The notes beneath the pieces were generated by a model. The model was not told the DNA's origin and searched no databases. It was given only the letters and a program-made list of their open reading frames with translations. This document shows positions 1 through 11,782 of a DNA stretch of 64,000 nt, piece after piece. Every line of letters starts with the position of its first letter. Position 1 is the first letter of the stretch. A program made the position numbers and the translations under genes. The stretch is from assembly GCA_009760885.1 (NCBI GenBank), contig CM019717.1:50801366-50865365 (forward strand), written 5' to 3'. The stretch is from Achatina immaculata (Eukaryota; Mollusca; Gastropoda; Stylommatophora; Achatinidae).

Positions 1-662
1 AAGACTTGTTGGACAAAATATTGGCTGAGATGTGACTAAGCTCAACTAAAACTGACACTACACTTCTCTATGTTCTTCTATTTGAGAAAAAAATAGTTTC
101 AGTGACCACGTCCCTACACTCAGTGAGAGACTTACTTCGGAACTGACACTCAGATATATAAATGTAAAACACACAGAAATAGAAAAACATGGGGCTACTT
201 GTCCTGCTAACACAATTATCAGCTCTCAATTTTCCAAATGTGCTGACTCAGATGTACTTTAAGAATGTCTTTAATCCACTTTCTTCGTATGTGTAACTAG
301 CACCACCGCACAACTTCTATGCTCTGGACACAGCATAATATAACCAAACACGCAAAAGGCAAATTACAACTAAAAGTGTTGCATATCATGACTGTCCTGT
401 TTCTGTTTAAAGACTGCCTCATGTTAACCCTAATTATATGAAACAACTCCAAAGATCATAAGAACACAACCTCCATGTTCTGCCGCCAAAATAGCTGAAA
501 AAAAAAACAACTTACAAAATTTATGGCAGTTTAAAATTAAAAACTTCCTGCTACAAAACAAAACTACAAGAAAGAAATATCATTCTCAATTTTTTTACAA
601 AGCTACTTAAGATGCAACATTATTCACATTATATTCCATTCAGCCTTGAATCATAGCCTTAC

Positions 663-785
663 CTTAGCAGTATCTTCTCTGATACGTAAATTCCTCACTG
701 TGATTCGTTGCTTGGTCTCAAATTTCTGTCCTGGCATGTCCATTTCTTCAGCGTAGTATTTGTCTTCTCCATCACTTTCACTTCC
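663..785 (-). CDS. SLU7: SLU7 coding exon 6
   Basis: 41 codons, phase 0 at both ends, acceptor TTTAG and donor GTAAGG. Encodes an acidic stretch, then [20 protein letters not shown] and REDTAK, a signature of the middle of SLU7. Positions 1-662 downstream are intron with no further exon seen. Confidence 0.92.
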
Positions 786-3700
786 CTAAAGAAAGGCATA
801 AGAAAGTTACTGACTGATCTTAGTTACAGTTCACTTATCAAAGCCTTAAAATAAGACACAAAAGAGAGCTTAGACAAAGAGGACTAACTTGCTCTTGAAG
901 ATCTATGGCAAGACCAGTCTGTTTTGTACTGGAATTTAATCCACTGCAAACTCTATCCTTAATTCTTTTATTTATCTCTTTACCTCTCAGTGGAACACAT
1001 TTCTTTTTTACTGTGAGCACATAAACTTGACTTCAGATGGTGCAGAACTATTGCAGGTAATTACACTTTCTGCTAGTTCCTCACTTTAATGTTAAAATTT
1101 CAGTTTTAAAGCTGACAGACTTTCTCATGCCATGGCTAAAAGTTCTCCCTTCCCTGATCTCTACCATTCTTTGATCATAAAAGTTTCCACATGTCAATTC
1201 TGACACAAACAGGACTTCTATGACATTTTTTTGTAAACTGAGACTTCCTCCATTATAATAGGATATCTTTGTTCCTTCATCTGACTTTATCCACATTTTC
1301 TTTGATTTCCTTCTCTTTTACCATACATTCTTCTTCTGCAGGGAGTCATGATGCCTCCATGAATCCTGCTGTCAGCAGGAGGTCTTCATAGGAACCCCAG
1401 AGTTTCTCATCTCTGACTTGGGGCTACACTCTGGCTCTAAGGTCTCTGTATATGGTGCAGGTCTGTAGTATGTGTTCGGGCTGTTGGCACAGCCTTTATC
1501 TTGTGGAGATGAACGTTGAGTCTGCAGTGTCTGGTTCGTAACCTGAAGATTACTGTTTGCTGCCGTTTGATTAGTCTTAGTATGGGGTCCTCTGGGTATC
1601 TGCTGTTTGTCCTCTGCTTCTAGGTGTTTTGGTATTTAAGTGTTTTCACTTGCTTTTACTATATTCTGTGCCTGAACTGTTCTTTCCTTGTGCCTTCCTT
1701 CGTGAATTTATCCACTGTTTCATTTCCTACCCTATACTCTGTTTCTTCTAGGTTATCAGCTAGATCTTTCTCAAAACAACTCCAATCCTAAATACTTCTC
1801 CCTGAAGCAGAAGCTGTCCTATTTTGGTCTCCATAAGCTGATGTTTCTTACACCAAGTCAAAAAAAAAAAAAAGATCAATGGTGCACTTGCTTCTTCTTC
1901 TTCTTTGTTGTTCACTCAGTCACCAACAGCACTCTCTCTCACAAATGTGGCAGTTCATCTCTGGTTTTCAGCATCACCGAGGAGCTTCTCTTGTGAGGGA
2001 GGTCTGGCCAGGTCCTTTGCCAGAGTGAGCTGCATAGCTGGCAACTCTGGAGGATGTGATGCGGTGTCTGTTGTTCTTTGCTGCAGGCATATATGTCTGC
2101 TGTGCCAATTTTCAGCTTCTGGTATAGATGGTGTATCAACCTGTGATGTCCCATTCTCAGTCAGAAGATTATCACTTGGTCATTTCTTGAGAGTGTACCT
2201 GCAATTATGTATATTCTCTATTACTTAATTATTGTCTGAAATTACTGATTATTCTTGGTTCCTTTTCCCTGCATATTTAAATGTTACATTCTTCGCATCT
2301 CATATTATGCTAGAAAATAAGATTTCCTGAACATACATTCAATATCTTGGAATTTCATTTTGCAGACCGCTCATTTCAATACTGCAACTGTTAATTATTT
2401 TATCCATGATTTCCGAATTTTGCCTCTTATTAATGTTTACTGTAAAAAATATGTTCCTGCTATCACATTTGATAACATTTTATAATAAAAAATAAAAACC
2501 TGTGGGCATGTTATAAGAAGATTATTTTATACTTATTACTGCTAACACGAGCAAACAAACAATGCCCTGCACAGAGCCCAAATATTATTTATCCATTAAT
2601 GATACATAAACATGCACTAAAACATTACAAGAAAATATTTTACAATCATCAGTTCCATTCTGTTTGATCTTACCGTAGCTTCCTTCTCATTTCCTCCATC
2701 ACCTTCCTTCATCAGGGACTCCTCGAGCGATTTCTCTTTCAAAACCCGTTTGGCCTGTGAAATAAATAACAGAAAATAGTAAATAAATAATGTCAATAAT
2801 AAATAAACAACAGCCAATTGTAAAAAAAAAAATAAATAACATAAATAATAAATCAACAGTCAGTAATAAACACATGCAATAATATTTCAATAATAAATAA
2901 ACAAAAATGATGATAAACAAACAACAACCAGTAATAAATAAACAATTAATAACAAATAAACAACAGCCAACAGTAAATGAACAGTCAACAAAATACTGCA
3001 ACTAGCAAAAGCACAATAAAGTCAGAAAAGTTTATGTAGAAAAACTACAAAACTATCGCCAACACTGACTAATGTCTCAAATTACCTTTTTGGGAAAAAA
3101 AAAACAACCCGTTATGAATTAAAAAAGGGAACAAAATGTGTCATACCTCCTCTATTTCACGATAATCTTCGTGCAACTTCCGCTGGTGTTCCTCTGGATC
3201 AAACCCATTCCACATGTCCCTCTTTCCCTCAAAATCTTGTTTGACTTCTGGAACAATGTACTCATCAGGGGCTATGTTTGAACCAGTGAATTTAGCACCA
3301 ATTTTACGAGGCCGCTGTTACAATAGAAAAAAAAAAACAATGGATAAATCCGATTAACTGAAAATTCTGAATCGCTTTCAGTTTCTTCAACAGACATAAA
3401 TATTATTACAGTTAAATGATAAAATACCATAAGTAATTTTTTATGATAAACTGTCATATTTTATGATAAACACCTTCTCATATAAAATGATTTTTATAAA
3501 TAATTAACAAATATAAGGTATGAGGCCTACTGCATGTAAAACAAAACAAGTTAAAAATGTCAAACTCACCTCAAGACAATCTTTCTTCTTGTGTGTCATT
3601 GCACCACAGTTTTCGCATGCTCCTTTACGGTACTTAATCGCTACAGGACCCTATAAACAGAAAGTCATGTCTTCATCTAGTCAGTGGGCTTTTCAACAAG

Positions 3701-6700
3701 AAAACCTCTGTTAAAACCTAAATAAAAAGTCTTGTCTTCTTCCTCATATACTCTTCTGTGTTGAGGGGACAAATAGACATATGATAGGGCTCAGTGATTT
3801 ACTTCATGTAATGGGATATTTAAGGTTTCTGTAGATTTCCTCCCTCTACCTCTTGAGTGGGTGGCCTCCCCCTGTTTCTTTTTCTACAGTTCTTAGCGTA
3901 AATGTTTTCTGTGATAATCTGTCTGGTGGTATTCTTGTAACATGGTCAAACCAGCTGTCTTGTTATTTCTGGATGCAGTGTCATACTGGTGTTACTTCAA
4001 TCCTTGCCCTAATGGTGTCATTTTTAAAAAAAAGTGGTCTCTTCTTGTTATTTTTAGAAATTCTCCTTAGACATCTCATTTCTGTCATGATTTTTCCTTT
4101 TGTTTTTGCTGATATTGTACTCCCTAGGTATTTGAACTGCTTCATTTGTTTCAAAGGATGATTATCCAAGGAAAATCTTTGTTGGGATTTCTTCTCTGAC
4201 AATAGTTATGACTTCTGTGTTGTTTTTTTTTCAGCACTGATTTTCATGTTGTAGCTTGTACACGTTCTTGCTAAGTTTTCATACTCTGTTGTAGGTAAAT
4301 AAGATATATCTAGAAAGAACAGTGAAAATAAATTTCAGAACATGTCTCACTGAAAGTAAAGATAACTATGTGAAAGGCTTCTTGCTCAAAGATTCATGAC
4401 ACAATTATTATTATTATTATGTGCTGTGCTAGATAGTGTCAGCAATCACGCTTCTCCATCTTATGCCATCCTTGGTGTTTCCAGTCAGTTCAAATGCTTT
4501 CCTTTCTCCAAGCCACTTGGTCAGTCCACTGAGATATTTTTTTTCTTAGCCTTCTTCTTTCCTGTGAATTTTCCAGTCACTATTAAGCTCTGTATCTTCT
4601 CATGACATGTTCAAGAAATTCTGACTGTCATTTTTTTTTCCCCACAAAACTGTAACCAGTTTCCATTGTTCTGAAACTTCTCTGAGGACCTCTTCATTTG
4701 TTTTTCTATCTGTTCTGGGCAACTGTTGCAAAGTTCTCCAAAGACTACATCTCTACTGCTTCCAATTTCTTCTTTTTTTTTTTTTTTGCTAGCTGTCCAT
4801 GTTTCAAAACCATATACTTAAGCTCCTACTTGACCTATCTGTGACTATTTTAATCTGTATAAATAGGAAACTACGAGGTTTTGGTACGGTAAAGTAAGAT
4901 AACAAATATTGTAGGATTAAACCTCGAAAAAATCGTAGACAAGCACTTTAGTGAGACGTAAGAGAAAGAAAAATCTCTCGTGGCTAGACGGCTGCTCGTC
5001 CTACCGGAGTCCGTGTTCGAATCCCAGGTAATTCTCTTGTGATTTTTCTTTCTCTCACGTCTCACTAAAGTGCTTTGTCTACGATTTTTTCGAGGTTTAA
5101 TCCTACAATATTTGTTATCTTATTTTAATCTGTGCACTTGCCATTAGCTGTTACTGTTGTTCTGTGGTAACAGAATTTTATTTACTTGTGTCAGTGTCTT
5201 CCCATTTGAACAGATGCTGCACTTTGATGGGAAGAAGCAGCCTGTCCTTCTACCAGATGTGTCCACCAAGAGCAGATGATGGAAACGTCTCTAGAAGTCG
5301 GCTGTGAATGTCTGAATAAACAGCAGCAAACGAAAACAGCTACCCTGCTGCCTTGTGAGTCAGCCTCTTGAGACAGACTAGTGCAGAAAACCACATACAG
5401 AGCAGAAGGCAAAGGGAAACTACTGCTGTACCACCATTCCCTTGTCAAATCATGCTTCACAAATCATGATACAAGTGCTTCTAGAAAAAAGGTCCGCCCT
5501 ACTATACCACTGATTAGTGTTTTCCAAACAGTGTGTTGCATGCAAGTGTGCTGCAAATGAGACACAGGTGTGCCACCAAATTCTGAAAAATATTTGTGTT
5601 GAAAAGACAACACATTTTTGCTTATCCATATAATTATAAATGTATAAAAGCTTTCACTTGCTGAACAATTAAGAATGTGCTTGACAAACACTTGAAAAAC
5701 ACAGTGCTCCCAAAAAGACCTGCATTTTATACCTAATGAAGTTGTCTTTCTCAAATGTTTCATTTATTATATCTTTCTATTGAAAAAAAAAAAGATTATT
5801 GTAATAAAATATGAATACAGTCAGTGTTGTGCAAACTATAAAACACTATAAATTTACAACTGACCCCACGAGCCCAGTATTAAGAGCACAGACATGATGC
5901 GACTAAACGTTACATTGCCAAGTCTGTTGCAGTCTGTGAATCACTGCCACAGAGACAGCCATGGGATGATGTAGGGTTAGTGCCTGTATTTTCCTGGGAC
6001 TAGATAGAGAATGATGTGGTCAGCACCACTAATTTTAATCATTAGTTCCAAAGGAACCAGGTAACTATTTCTACTGCTGTGTGCCTGGTGGTATCTCCAC
6101 TGGTTTGAACCACCGACCGTTGCCATGAGAGACACATGAACTAAAGATCATGCTACTCAGGTGGATTGTGATTTGAACATGCATAAGAAATGTAGTACAT
6201 TAAAAGGAAAATACCTACCTCCTTGACACCTTTCTTGAATGATATACCCAAAGGTGCATATTCTGGGATCTTCTCATCTTGCTGTCTCTGGTGCTTCAAA
6301 GTCGCAGTCTCTGCTCCAAAGTACCATGGTGCCTGCATAATGTACTGTGGGATGTGGGGATTGATGTCCCTAGAGATCAACATGAATTCTGAAATGTTTA
6401 AAACTGTACAAACACAGAAGTCTCTAAAGCGTGAAGTTAAACCATCTTGGATTGGATCTTGTAAAACCAACACTGTCTGCTGTTAGTGTGGTCAATTATG
6501 GAAATCCAATTCATGACAAAAACATCATGAGAGATGTTCAACAAATTAATATGTAACAACACATAATATGCACCTGTTTCAAAACTGTCTTCTATGAAGC
6601 AAAATGCTATCTGATTAGAGCTGTACACATTTAATCTCTCATGGAGTATAAAGTACAGACAAGCAATCTTTTAATTCCTACTTGTCTTTATTTCTTCTTC

Positions 6701-7578
6701 CTCTTCTGTATTCAGTTTTATATGCTCAACCATCTATCAACCAATCCATCAATCTCATCATCAGCAGAAGTTCATCTGTGTCCCACATATTTCCATCCAT
6801 GAATTTTTTCCTGAGACCGGGTTTGGGTTCTTAAATCTCTCTGGAAAGTGAAAATTTGCAGGATGTGCTCCGGAGACCATATCTGCACATGAAGAGTGGG
6901 TCTTTTATTTGTATGGCTTGCTTTAAATTTGTTAGGCCGGCCTGCAGAAAACTTGTCAGTAGCACGGTCAAAATTAGGAAGTGACTCTAATTTACCTTCC
7001 TTCAGAATGAAGTTCAGACCCGATGCTGTACATTTAATTTAACAACAATAAGACAAACTGTGTATGTATGCGTGAAGCAAAGCTGGACATTAATAATGTT
7101 TGTAATGTGACAATGGACATGAAGATTGTACACAATGTTGTAATAAAAGAATGGAGAACACATATACTGAAAAGGAATATTCAGAGTGCATGTAATACGA
7201 CGCTGGAAATACAAACTATTTTGTGAAAGTGCAAACTGTAATGTGATAATGGAGATTGTATGAATAAAGGAAAATAATGAATATGACAACAGAAAACAAG
7301 TGAAAATTATGCTGTAACAGAAATGAAGAATGTTTGTACAGTGGTACAAGAGCAAGAAGAGAAGTGATGTCAAACAAGAAATCTGCACAAGACATAACAT
7401 ACTTTCCCTCCTCATCCTGCATAGCTGGAGCTGTACCAGCCTTCCTCATTTCCTCCAGCTCCCTCTGCTTTTTCCATTCCTCTCGAGACTGCTTCCTTGG
7501 TTCACCATCCTCATCTCCTTTCTCTTCCTTGAACTTCTTGGCCACCATTGAGGGCGGCAGATTTAGTTGAAAGGACAT
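663..7578 (-). CDS. SLU7: Pre-mRNA-splicing factor SLU7, N-terminal 260 codons (gene-level entry, 3' part outside window)
   Basis: SLU7 acts in the nucleus at the second catalytic step of splicing and influences 3' splice-site choice. Joining exons 7578-7403, 6369-6219, 3650-3570, 3314-3147, 2754-2674 and 785-663 gives one open frame; every junction has GT..AG and matching phase (only exon 1/2 splits a codon). Visible hallmarks are the [10 protein letters not shown] motif with a following PWYF (start of exon 2), a CCHC zinc knuckle C-x2-C-x4-H-x4-C at about residues 121-134 ([14 protein letters not shown]), the block [19 protein letters not shown], and [20 protein letters not shown] in the last exon seen. 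These match the known SLU7 family order. The conserved C-terminal half must lie upstream of position 1. Start ATG at 7578 is the first in frame after a 5' UTR acceptor. Introns hold LINE and MITE insertions. Identification is firm; exon edges are read from splice consensus. Confidence 0.93.
1340..1860 (-). mobile_element. LINE 3'-end fragment with RNase H-type C terminus (SLU7 intron 5)
   Basis: Minus-strand translation with frameshifts reads [20 protein letters not shown] and then [10 protein letters not shown], ending near a [12 protein letters not shown] end. This is the C-terminal region of non-LTR elements that carry an RNase H domain. Stops and shifts show it is dead. Confidence 0.55.
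1900..2175 (-). mobile_element. Second RNase H-type LINE C-terminal fragment
   Basis: Minus strand reads [19 protein letters not shown], then [20 protein letters not shown] and TWPDL, the zinc-like C-terminal tail of the same LINE type as at 1340-1860. The two fragments lie in the same orientation inside SLU7 intron 5. Copies on the plus strand are at 9540-9755 and 17930-18095. Confidence 0.6.
2674..2754 (-). CDS. SLU7: SLU7 coding exon 5
   Basis: 27 codons, phase 0 at both ends, encoding [18 protein letters not shown] and an acidic linker ending KEAT. Acceptor CACAG, donor GTAAGA. This part of SLU7 is variable between species. Confidence 0.88.
2765..3000. repeat. Low-complexity AATAAA/ACAACAG-rich tract
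   Basis: Irregular repetition of AATAAATAAACAA and ACAACAGCCA motifs in SLU7 intron 4. Open frames here are hydrophobic artefacts of the A/T bias. Confidence 0.7.
3147..3314 (-). CDS. SLU7: SLU7 coding exon 4
   Basis: 56 codons, phase 0 at both ends, acceptor AACAG and donor GTATGA. Encodes [19 protein letters not shown] and [11 protein letters not shown], a conserved SLU7 block. Separated from exon 3 by a short 255-bp intron. Confidence 0.92.
3570..3650 (-). CDS. SLU7: SLU7 coding exon 3 (CCHC zinc knuckle)
   Basis: An 81-nt exon (27 codons) too short to stand out as an ORF. It encodes [18 protein letters not shown] followed by THKKKDCLE, with all four zinc ligands present. Acceptor TATAG, donor GTGAGT. 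Confidence 0.92.
3755..4290 (-). mobile_element. LINE reverse-transcriptase C-terminal fragment (SLU7 intron 2)
   Basis: Minus-strand reading gives [13 protein letters not shown] followed by a degraded post-RT region. The YLGS motif plus downstream basic region is typical of non-LTR retrotransposon ORF2. The 3' end (3755-3830) has a second copy at 29785-29860 (shared GAGGGGACAAATAGA). Confidence 0.55.
4430..4800 (-). mobile_element. Degraded LINE C-terminal fragment
   Basis: Minus-strand reading shows pieces such as [10 protein letters not shown] and SQWTDQVAW, typical of LINE C termini. Many stops. Confidence is limited because only short motifs survive. Confidence 0.4.
4895..5122. mobile_element. 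Long-inverted-repeat MITE with tRNA-like loop (SLU7 intron 2)
   Basis: Arms 4895-4975 and 5041-5122 are reverse complements over 81 nt, with one A/G difference (pairs as G-U in RNA) and one bulged T. Weaker pairing extends outward to about 4890 and 5127. The element is bordered by TA on both sides (TA|AGATAACAA...TTGTTATCT|TA), compatible with a Tc1/mariner-type TA target. The 65-nt loop 4976-5040 contains TGGCTAGACGG (10 of 11 matches to a pol III A box) and TGTTCGAATCC (10 of 11 to a B box), 22 nt apart, so it resembles a tRNA gene fragment. The RNA from either strand would fold into a near-perfect 81-bp duplex. No second copy was seen in this window. Confidence 0.8.
6065..6170 (-). mobile_element. 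tRNA-derived SINE-like fragment (weak)
   Basis: The minus strand carries GTGGTTCAAACCAGTGG, which contains a good pol III B box (GGTTCAAACC), preceded by TAGTTCATGTG as a poor A box. No tail or target duplication was seen. It lies next to SLU7 exon 2. Confidence 0.35.
6219..6369 (-). CDS. SLU7: SLU7 coding exon 2
   Basis: Starts after CTAG and ends before GTAGGT. Encodes [18 protein letters not shown]...GVKE, the strongly conserved segment before the zinc knuckle. Length 151 nt fits the two-base carry-over from exon 1 and ends in phase 0. Confidence 0.92.
7403..7578 (-). CDS. SLU7: SLU7 coding exon 1
   Basis: Encodes [10 protein letters not shown] through EEGK. It is a basic and acidic N-terminal region with the family's [20 protein letters not shown] stretch. 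The donor GTATGT begins at 7402 and splits the lysine codon (two bases in this exon). Confidence 0.9.
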
Positions 7579-7617
7579 ATTGAAACTGACTGCTGATGCT
7601 GCTTACAAAGTGATATC
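7579..7617 (-). other. SLU7 5' UTR segment after an upstream intron
   Basis: Immediately upstream of the ATG, a TTTTCCAG acceptor ends at 7618, so at least one non-coding 5' exon should lie further upstream (higher coordinates). That exon was not located with certainty. Confidence 0.55.
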
Positions 7618-7799
7618 CTGGAAAATATACAGTGGAAGCATATTAGTACTTAGTAAGAAAACACAGTTAATAAAACAATGAGATATCAAATTAAATAATT
7701 TTTTTTCTGGTGAGAAGAGAGTCAGGAGATGTAATAAAACCCCCCTGTATAAAACAGTGTTTCTTTATGTTTGGGGGTTCATGCTGTAAAACTGTGTGC

Positions 7800-7980
7800 A
7801 TACTTTTGTATACGCAGCCTTTGCAGAAGCAGTGTATACATGGGGGATAGCTACAGTAAAGCTACAGTAAAGCTGTGTATATCTCTATACATGGGGGAAT
7901 AACTACAGTAAAGCTGTGGATATCTCTGTACATGGGGGATAGCTACAGTAAAGCTGCATATATCTATGTATAAGATCAGT
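7800..7980. repeat. Short tandem repeat with CTACAGTAAAGCTGTG core
   Basis: About four irregular copies of a 45-50-bp unit containing TACATGGGGGATAGCTACAG and TAAAGCTGTG, upstream of SLU7 exon 1. A related core recurs at 26111-26224 and 26755-26790. Confidence 0.65.
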
Positions 7981-7984
7981 GTGG

Positions 7985-8520
7985 CAAAGCTGTGGAAGAA
8001 GAAGATCAACGGAAACAAGTTTCACTTAGTAATAATTTACATTGTCACTTTAGTAAGCAAGTTACCAACAAGAAAACAAAGCTATGTTTACTAAGAGCTT
8101 ACATATTGCTGGTGACAATGTATGAATATGAAATGTGGATGTTTAACAAATTACTAGAAAAGAGAATACCTGCATTTGAAATGAAATATTATAGAAGGGG
8201 ACTCAGATTATCACGAACAGAAAGAAAACTGGATAAACAGATACTGACATGATTAGAAAACTGGCTTGCAAAACATCATCAAAGTAAGAAAGCTGAGATA
8301 CTTCAGCCACATCGAGAGACATAATGGTTTGGAATGGTTGATAGAAGGCACAGTGCCTGACAAAACAGAAATGGGGTAACCTCATCCGCAGGTGGACTCA
8401 GGAGATTATGGAAAGTCTGAATAGGTCATTGTAAGATATTGGTCAACCTGCTCAAGACCACATTGCATTCAGGGAGACTGAGAGACAACGTTCTGGAAAG
8501 GACACGTCACATGACAAACT
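7985..8520 (+). mobile_element. LINE C-terminal fragment
   Basis: Plus strand reads KTKLCLLRAYILLVTMYEYE, then LLEKRIPAFEMKYYRRGLRL, the conserved AFEMKCYRR region of non-LTR retrotransposons, followed by a frameshifted tail. It is 5' truncated and broken. Confidence 0.6.
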
Positions 8521-8924
8521 TTAGTAAGCAAAACTATTTTTACCATCTAAAAGTAAGTATACTGTAATGAGATATACACTGTCAGGAGCAAAATGTAAGA
8601 GCAAAGAAAAATCACACAAGATTCAAAGTTTGTTTCTAAGAGAACAACTAACACTTTCCAGATGCTGCAAGACTCAAAATTTCTTTCCAAAAAAAACAGC
8701 TGACAAGTTCTATATGGCGCTTTCTGTTATAAAGTCAGATTTCGGCTACTTTGTGAGAAGTGTGTGCTTATAAACCATAACACTTCACATAAATTAATAT
8801 ATTTCTAATGAGTTATCCTCTATTAAACAGGCAATAGAATCCACTTCTCTGAAAACCTGAATAATCATTCTTCAGTTATGTTCACATTACTGTGTTTGAT
8901 CAGTATCTCAACCTTTTTATGCAT

Positions 8925-9430
8925 TACGCATGTGCATTCACAGAATGAGAAATATATTATGCAATGCATCCTTATCCATGAATGTTAGAAAACAGATCCT
9001 AAAATGTTATACTAAGCCTATCTTATTATACCGAGGTGAATCATGGGCAACAGGCATGTCTGCACAAAGGTCATTGGAAGCAACAGAAATGTGTTTTATC
9101 AGAAGAATGTTGCAAATTCCCTGGACAGCAAAGATTACCAATGAAGAATTATGAGAAGACTGGGAGAGGCAAAAAAAAAAACCTTGTACAAAAGAATACA
9201 AGAGACAATGTACTTTCATAGGACATGCAATGAGAAGAGGGAGCACTGAAAATATTAACAACAGGAAAAATAGAGAGAAGAAGACCCAGGGGGAGACTGA
9301 GAAAAATGATACTGGATAGTCTGATGAGATGGTGTGAGAGAAGATCACGAACAGAACTGATGGTCTACATGAAGGATCAGGTACCATGGAGAAACATAAC
9401 AGCCAATGCCAGTCAGCACAGCAAATGATG
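8925..9430 (+). mobile_element. LINE 3' fragment, GATGAT-tailed family
   Basis: Encodes MRNILCNASLSMNVRKQILK and FIRRMLQIPWTAKITNEE, then continues in other frames. The 3' end is an ATGATGATG tail. It shows the same family as 20555-21268, 30640-30932 and 41881-42462, which have clear target duplications; none was found here. Confidence 0.7.
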
Positions 9431-9469
9431 ATGATGCTTGTACATATTTGAAGTAGTTTTTCTTCTCTG

Positions 9470-9770
9470 GTTGCTTCTTTACTCTCTGGACTACTGCTGC
9501 AGAATGTAGTCCTACATCAACTCAAAATATCTCACACAAATGAGCGTCCATGTGGCAGTGGATTCCAGACTCCAGAACATATCCTTTCAGAGTGCCCAAA
9601 CCATGCGGACCTGAGGCGAGAGACATGGCCAAAGGACACAAACTTGGGGCAAAAGCTTTGGGGCTTCCGTCAGGATCTAGAGAGGACTGTGGGCTTTGTC
9701 ATGTCGACAGGGATCAGGATCTGATGTGACCAACAACCTCGAACACAGAAGAAGAACGACATCACCACAG
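9470..9770 (+). mobile_element. RNase H-type LINE C-terminal fragment
   Basis: Reads ECPNHADLRRETWPKDTNLG, then QKLWGFRQDLERTVGFV, a C-terminal zinc-like tail. A diverged copy is at 17930-18095. Confidence 0.6.
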
Positions 9771-10269
9771 TAAAGACAGTGACATCTACTCATAAAACTA
9801 AAACGAAAACGCTGTTTTCTATTTATACTTTGACAAACATGAAATTGCAAAGTACATAACATACTACAAAGGCACTAGATATTGTACAGATGTAGAACAT
9901 TTGCTGAACTACGCAGAACAAAATTCTGAGCTGGACGCAATATAAACATGTAACAGACAGCGAGGAAAGGAACTGGTCACCCTACCTCATACGCTGATGA
10001 CCCAGCATAATGAGGTCTCTAACGCTTCACCCCCTACGGCATTTGAAATGCTATGGGACTATCTTTACTTTTACTTTTTAACAGACTTTACGTGCAAAAT
10101 AATTATGATAACAGACTGATGTTTCTGGTGCTTATTTTCTTTACCTCGCCACAAAATAAGTTCTCCTGTCTATTCCTATTTACTGTATAGGCACAAAAGT
10201 GTCGAGAAATATATGTACATGAACGTCGTTTAATCAGAAACTCCTTTCCTTGAAAGTAAAAATCAACAT

Positions 10270-10325
10270 TTACTATACGACTAAACCGGAAGTTGCTGAA
10301 ACCGGAAACTGTGGTGAATATTTTT
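10270..10325 (-). promoter_or_regulatory. Possible SLU7 promoter (ETS-like sites)
   Basis: Two CCGGAA motifs 16 bp apart (ACCGGAAGT at 10285-10293 and ACCGGAAAC at 10301-10309). Such ETS-family sites are common in promoters of housekeeping genes. The position, about 2.7 kb upstream of the coding start and across a 5' UTR intron, would fit SLU7. No TSS or matching donor was established, so this is inference. Confidence 0.25.
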
Positions 10326-10526
10326 AACTAGAACTGGATACATACGAATCTTGTTTAAATAGCTTTTCTTAGTCTTTTATATGTCTTATTTTCTGATTTT
10401 CGATTCTTAAAATTTACTTATACGAGAAACCACTTCCAGGTAGCCATGAGCAATCAGCCCACGGTTAAGTGTTTGGTGCAGTCTGCTCATGATCTATATT
10501 CAGCTAATTTGAGAGAATTGACCAAA

Positions 10527-10966
10527 ATTTGATGATTAAAAAAAAAAAAAGATGGCATGCATCTTTCCCATCGCAACATATACCTGTGAGACTGGGCACT
10601 TAACAAAACAGCCGAGAAACACATAAATGGCTTTGAATGTAAATGATATGAAAGAGTTCTTCAAATATCATGGACAGAAGAAAGAACAAATATATCCATA
10701 CTACAAGAACTTACTGAAGAAGGCTGACTAGTAAAGATGATTAAACAGAGAAAACTTAAATATTTTGAACTAATTAAACGTTATGATACTTTAGAGAAGA
10801 CAGTCTTGGAAGGGTACATAATAGGAAAAAGAGAGGAAGACCAATGCGAAGATGGCTGCAAGATTTGATAATCTGCAAATGAATGCATCAGTAACAGGGC
10901 ATCTTGCTTACAACCGATTAGGGAGGCAAAGTTCCGTAAGGGACATGCAAATGACTGACTGACCAA
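10527..10966 (+). mobile_element. LINE C-terminal fragment, GAAT-tailed family
   Basis: Nucleotide similarity to 61330-61750: both carry the CYRRVLQISW-type region and a closely similar last 150 bp. It contains stops and ends in a short GACT repeat. Confidence 0.7.
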
Positions 10967-11339
10967 AACCATTCCTTTAGAGACTTAAGCTATATCTGTT
11001 ATAGAAGTCTCAACATAATTTCACAATTTAATCTGAACTGGATATTACGAAGTGCTTAACTCTTTGTCTTTTAGTCTTCGGTCTTTAAAGCCCTTTAGAG
11101 GGTCGGCAAACTGACTTTCATGTTAATGTTTCCTTTGCATGCATATGATTAGCCAATATGATTGTGAAATTTGTTAAACGGGTTTAAAAACAGTTTAGAA
11201 TAATAAATAGAACAGACAGAGACTGCAAACTTCATCCTAGACAGCGGTGATATTTTACTGTTATCTCGGTTACATACAGCTTGCTTATGTTTAATTAAAA
11301 ATAATAATAATAAAATAAGTAAAAGTCGCACGTTAATTT

Positions 11340-11780
11340 TTTCGTTGTGTTACAAAGTTTTGTTAAAATAGTGAAATCACCAAGGGAGAGCATTCTATTT
11401 ATTTTTAACTGAGAATCGGAGCGAGCTTTCAGTGTTACATTATTTCAAAATGTAAACAGCAGAGTACGTCATATCTGTCATGCACACCGGTCTCATTTGT
11501 ACGCAAAGTTTGTACTTTCTGGTGATACCGAAAACGTACTGTAGTTTTTTTTAAAGTATCTACTGTTCCAGCTAATAGATATGAAGATAGCTAGATTACA
11601 GATCAATAATAACATAACATATTCATTTCGTATTCTTAAAATTTTATGTACACAGAGACCAAGTCGCTACGATGAATCTCATTTTTAGCAGTTCTTCGTA
11701 CACTCTTGTGGCACGGAAGGTACCATGATCAACAAGGTGGTCCTTCTGCTGGGATTTTAATTTTTAAAAAACCCACCACT
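11340..11780. other. No gene seen
   Basis: AT-rich sequence with no splice-flanked conserved reading frame, leading into the minisatellite. Confidence 0.5.
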
Positions 11781-11782
11781 GC

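Noticed and set aside
2617..3001. Minus-strand frames of 79 and 100 aa
   Set aside because: Low-complexity AATAAA tract read as Leu/Ile/Phe; only the 27-codon SLU7 exon within is real.
4976..5040. Functional tRNA gene in the MITE loop
   Set aside because: A and B boxes are near consensus, but the interval is too short and the acceptor and T stems do not pair properly.
5150..5460. Possible exon around the 89-aa minus-strand frame
   Set aside because: The composition looks like the 5' region of a retroelement and no splice-compatible conserved peptide was found.
7014..7415. 133-aa hydrophobic minus-strand frame
   Set aside because: Runs through SLU7 intron 1 and across the donor; the hydrophobicity comes from T-rich sequence.
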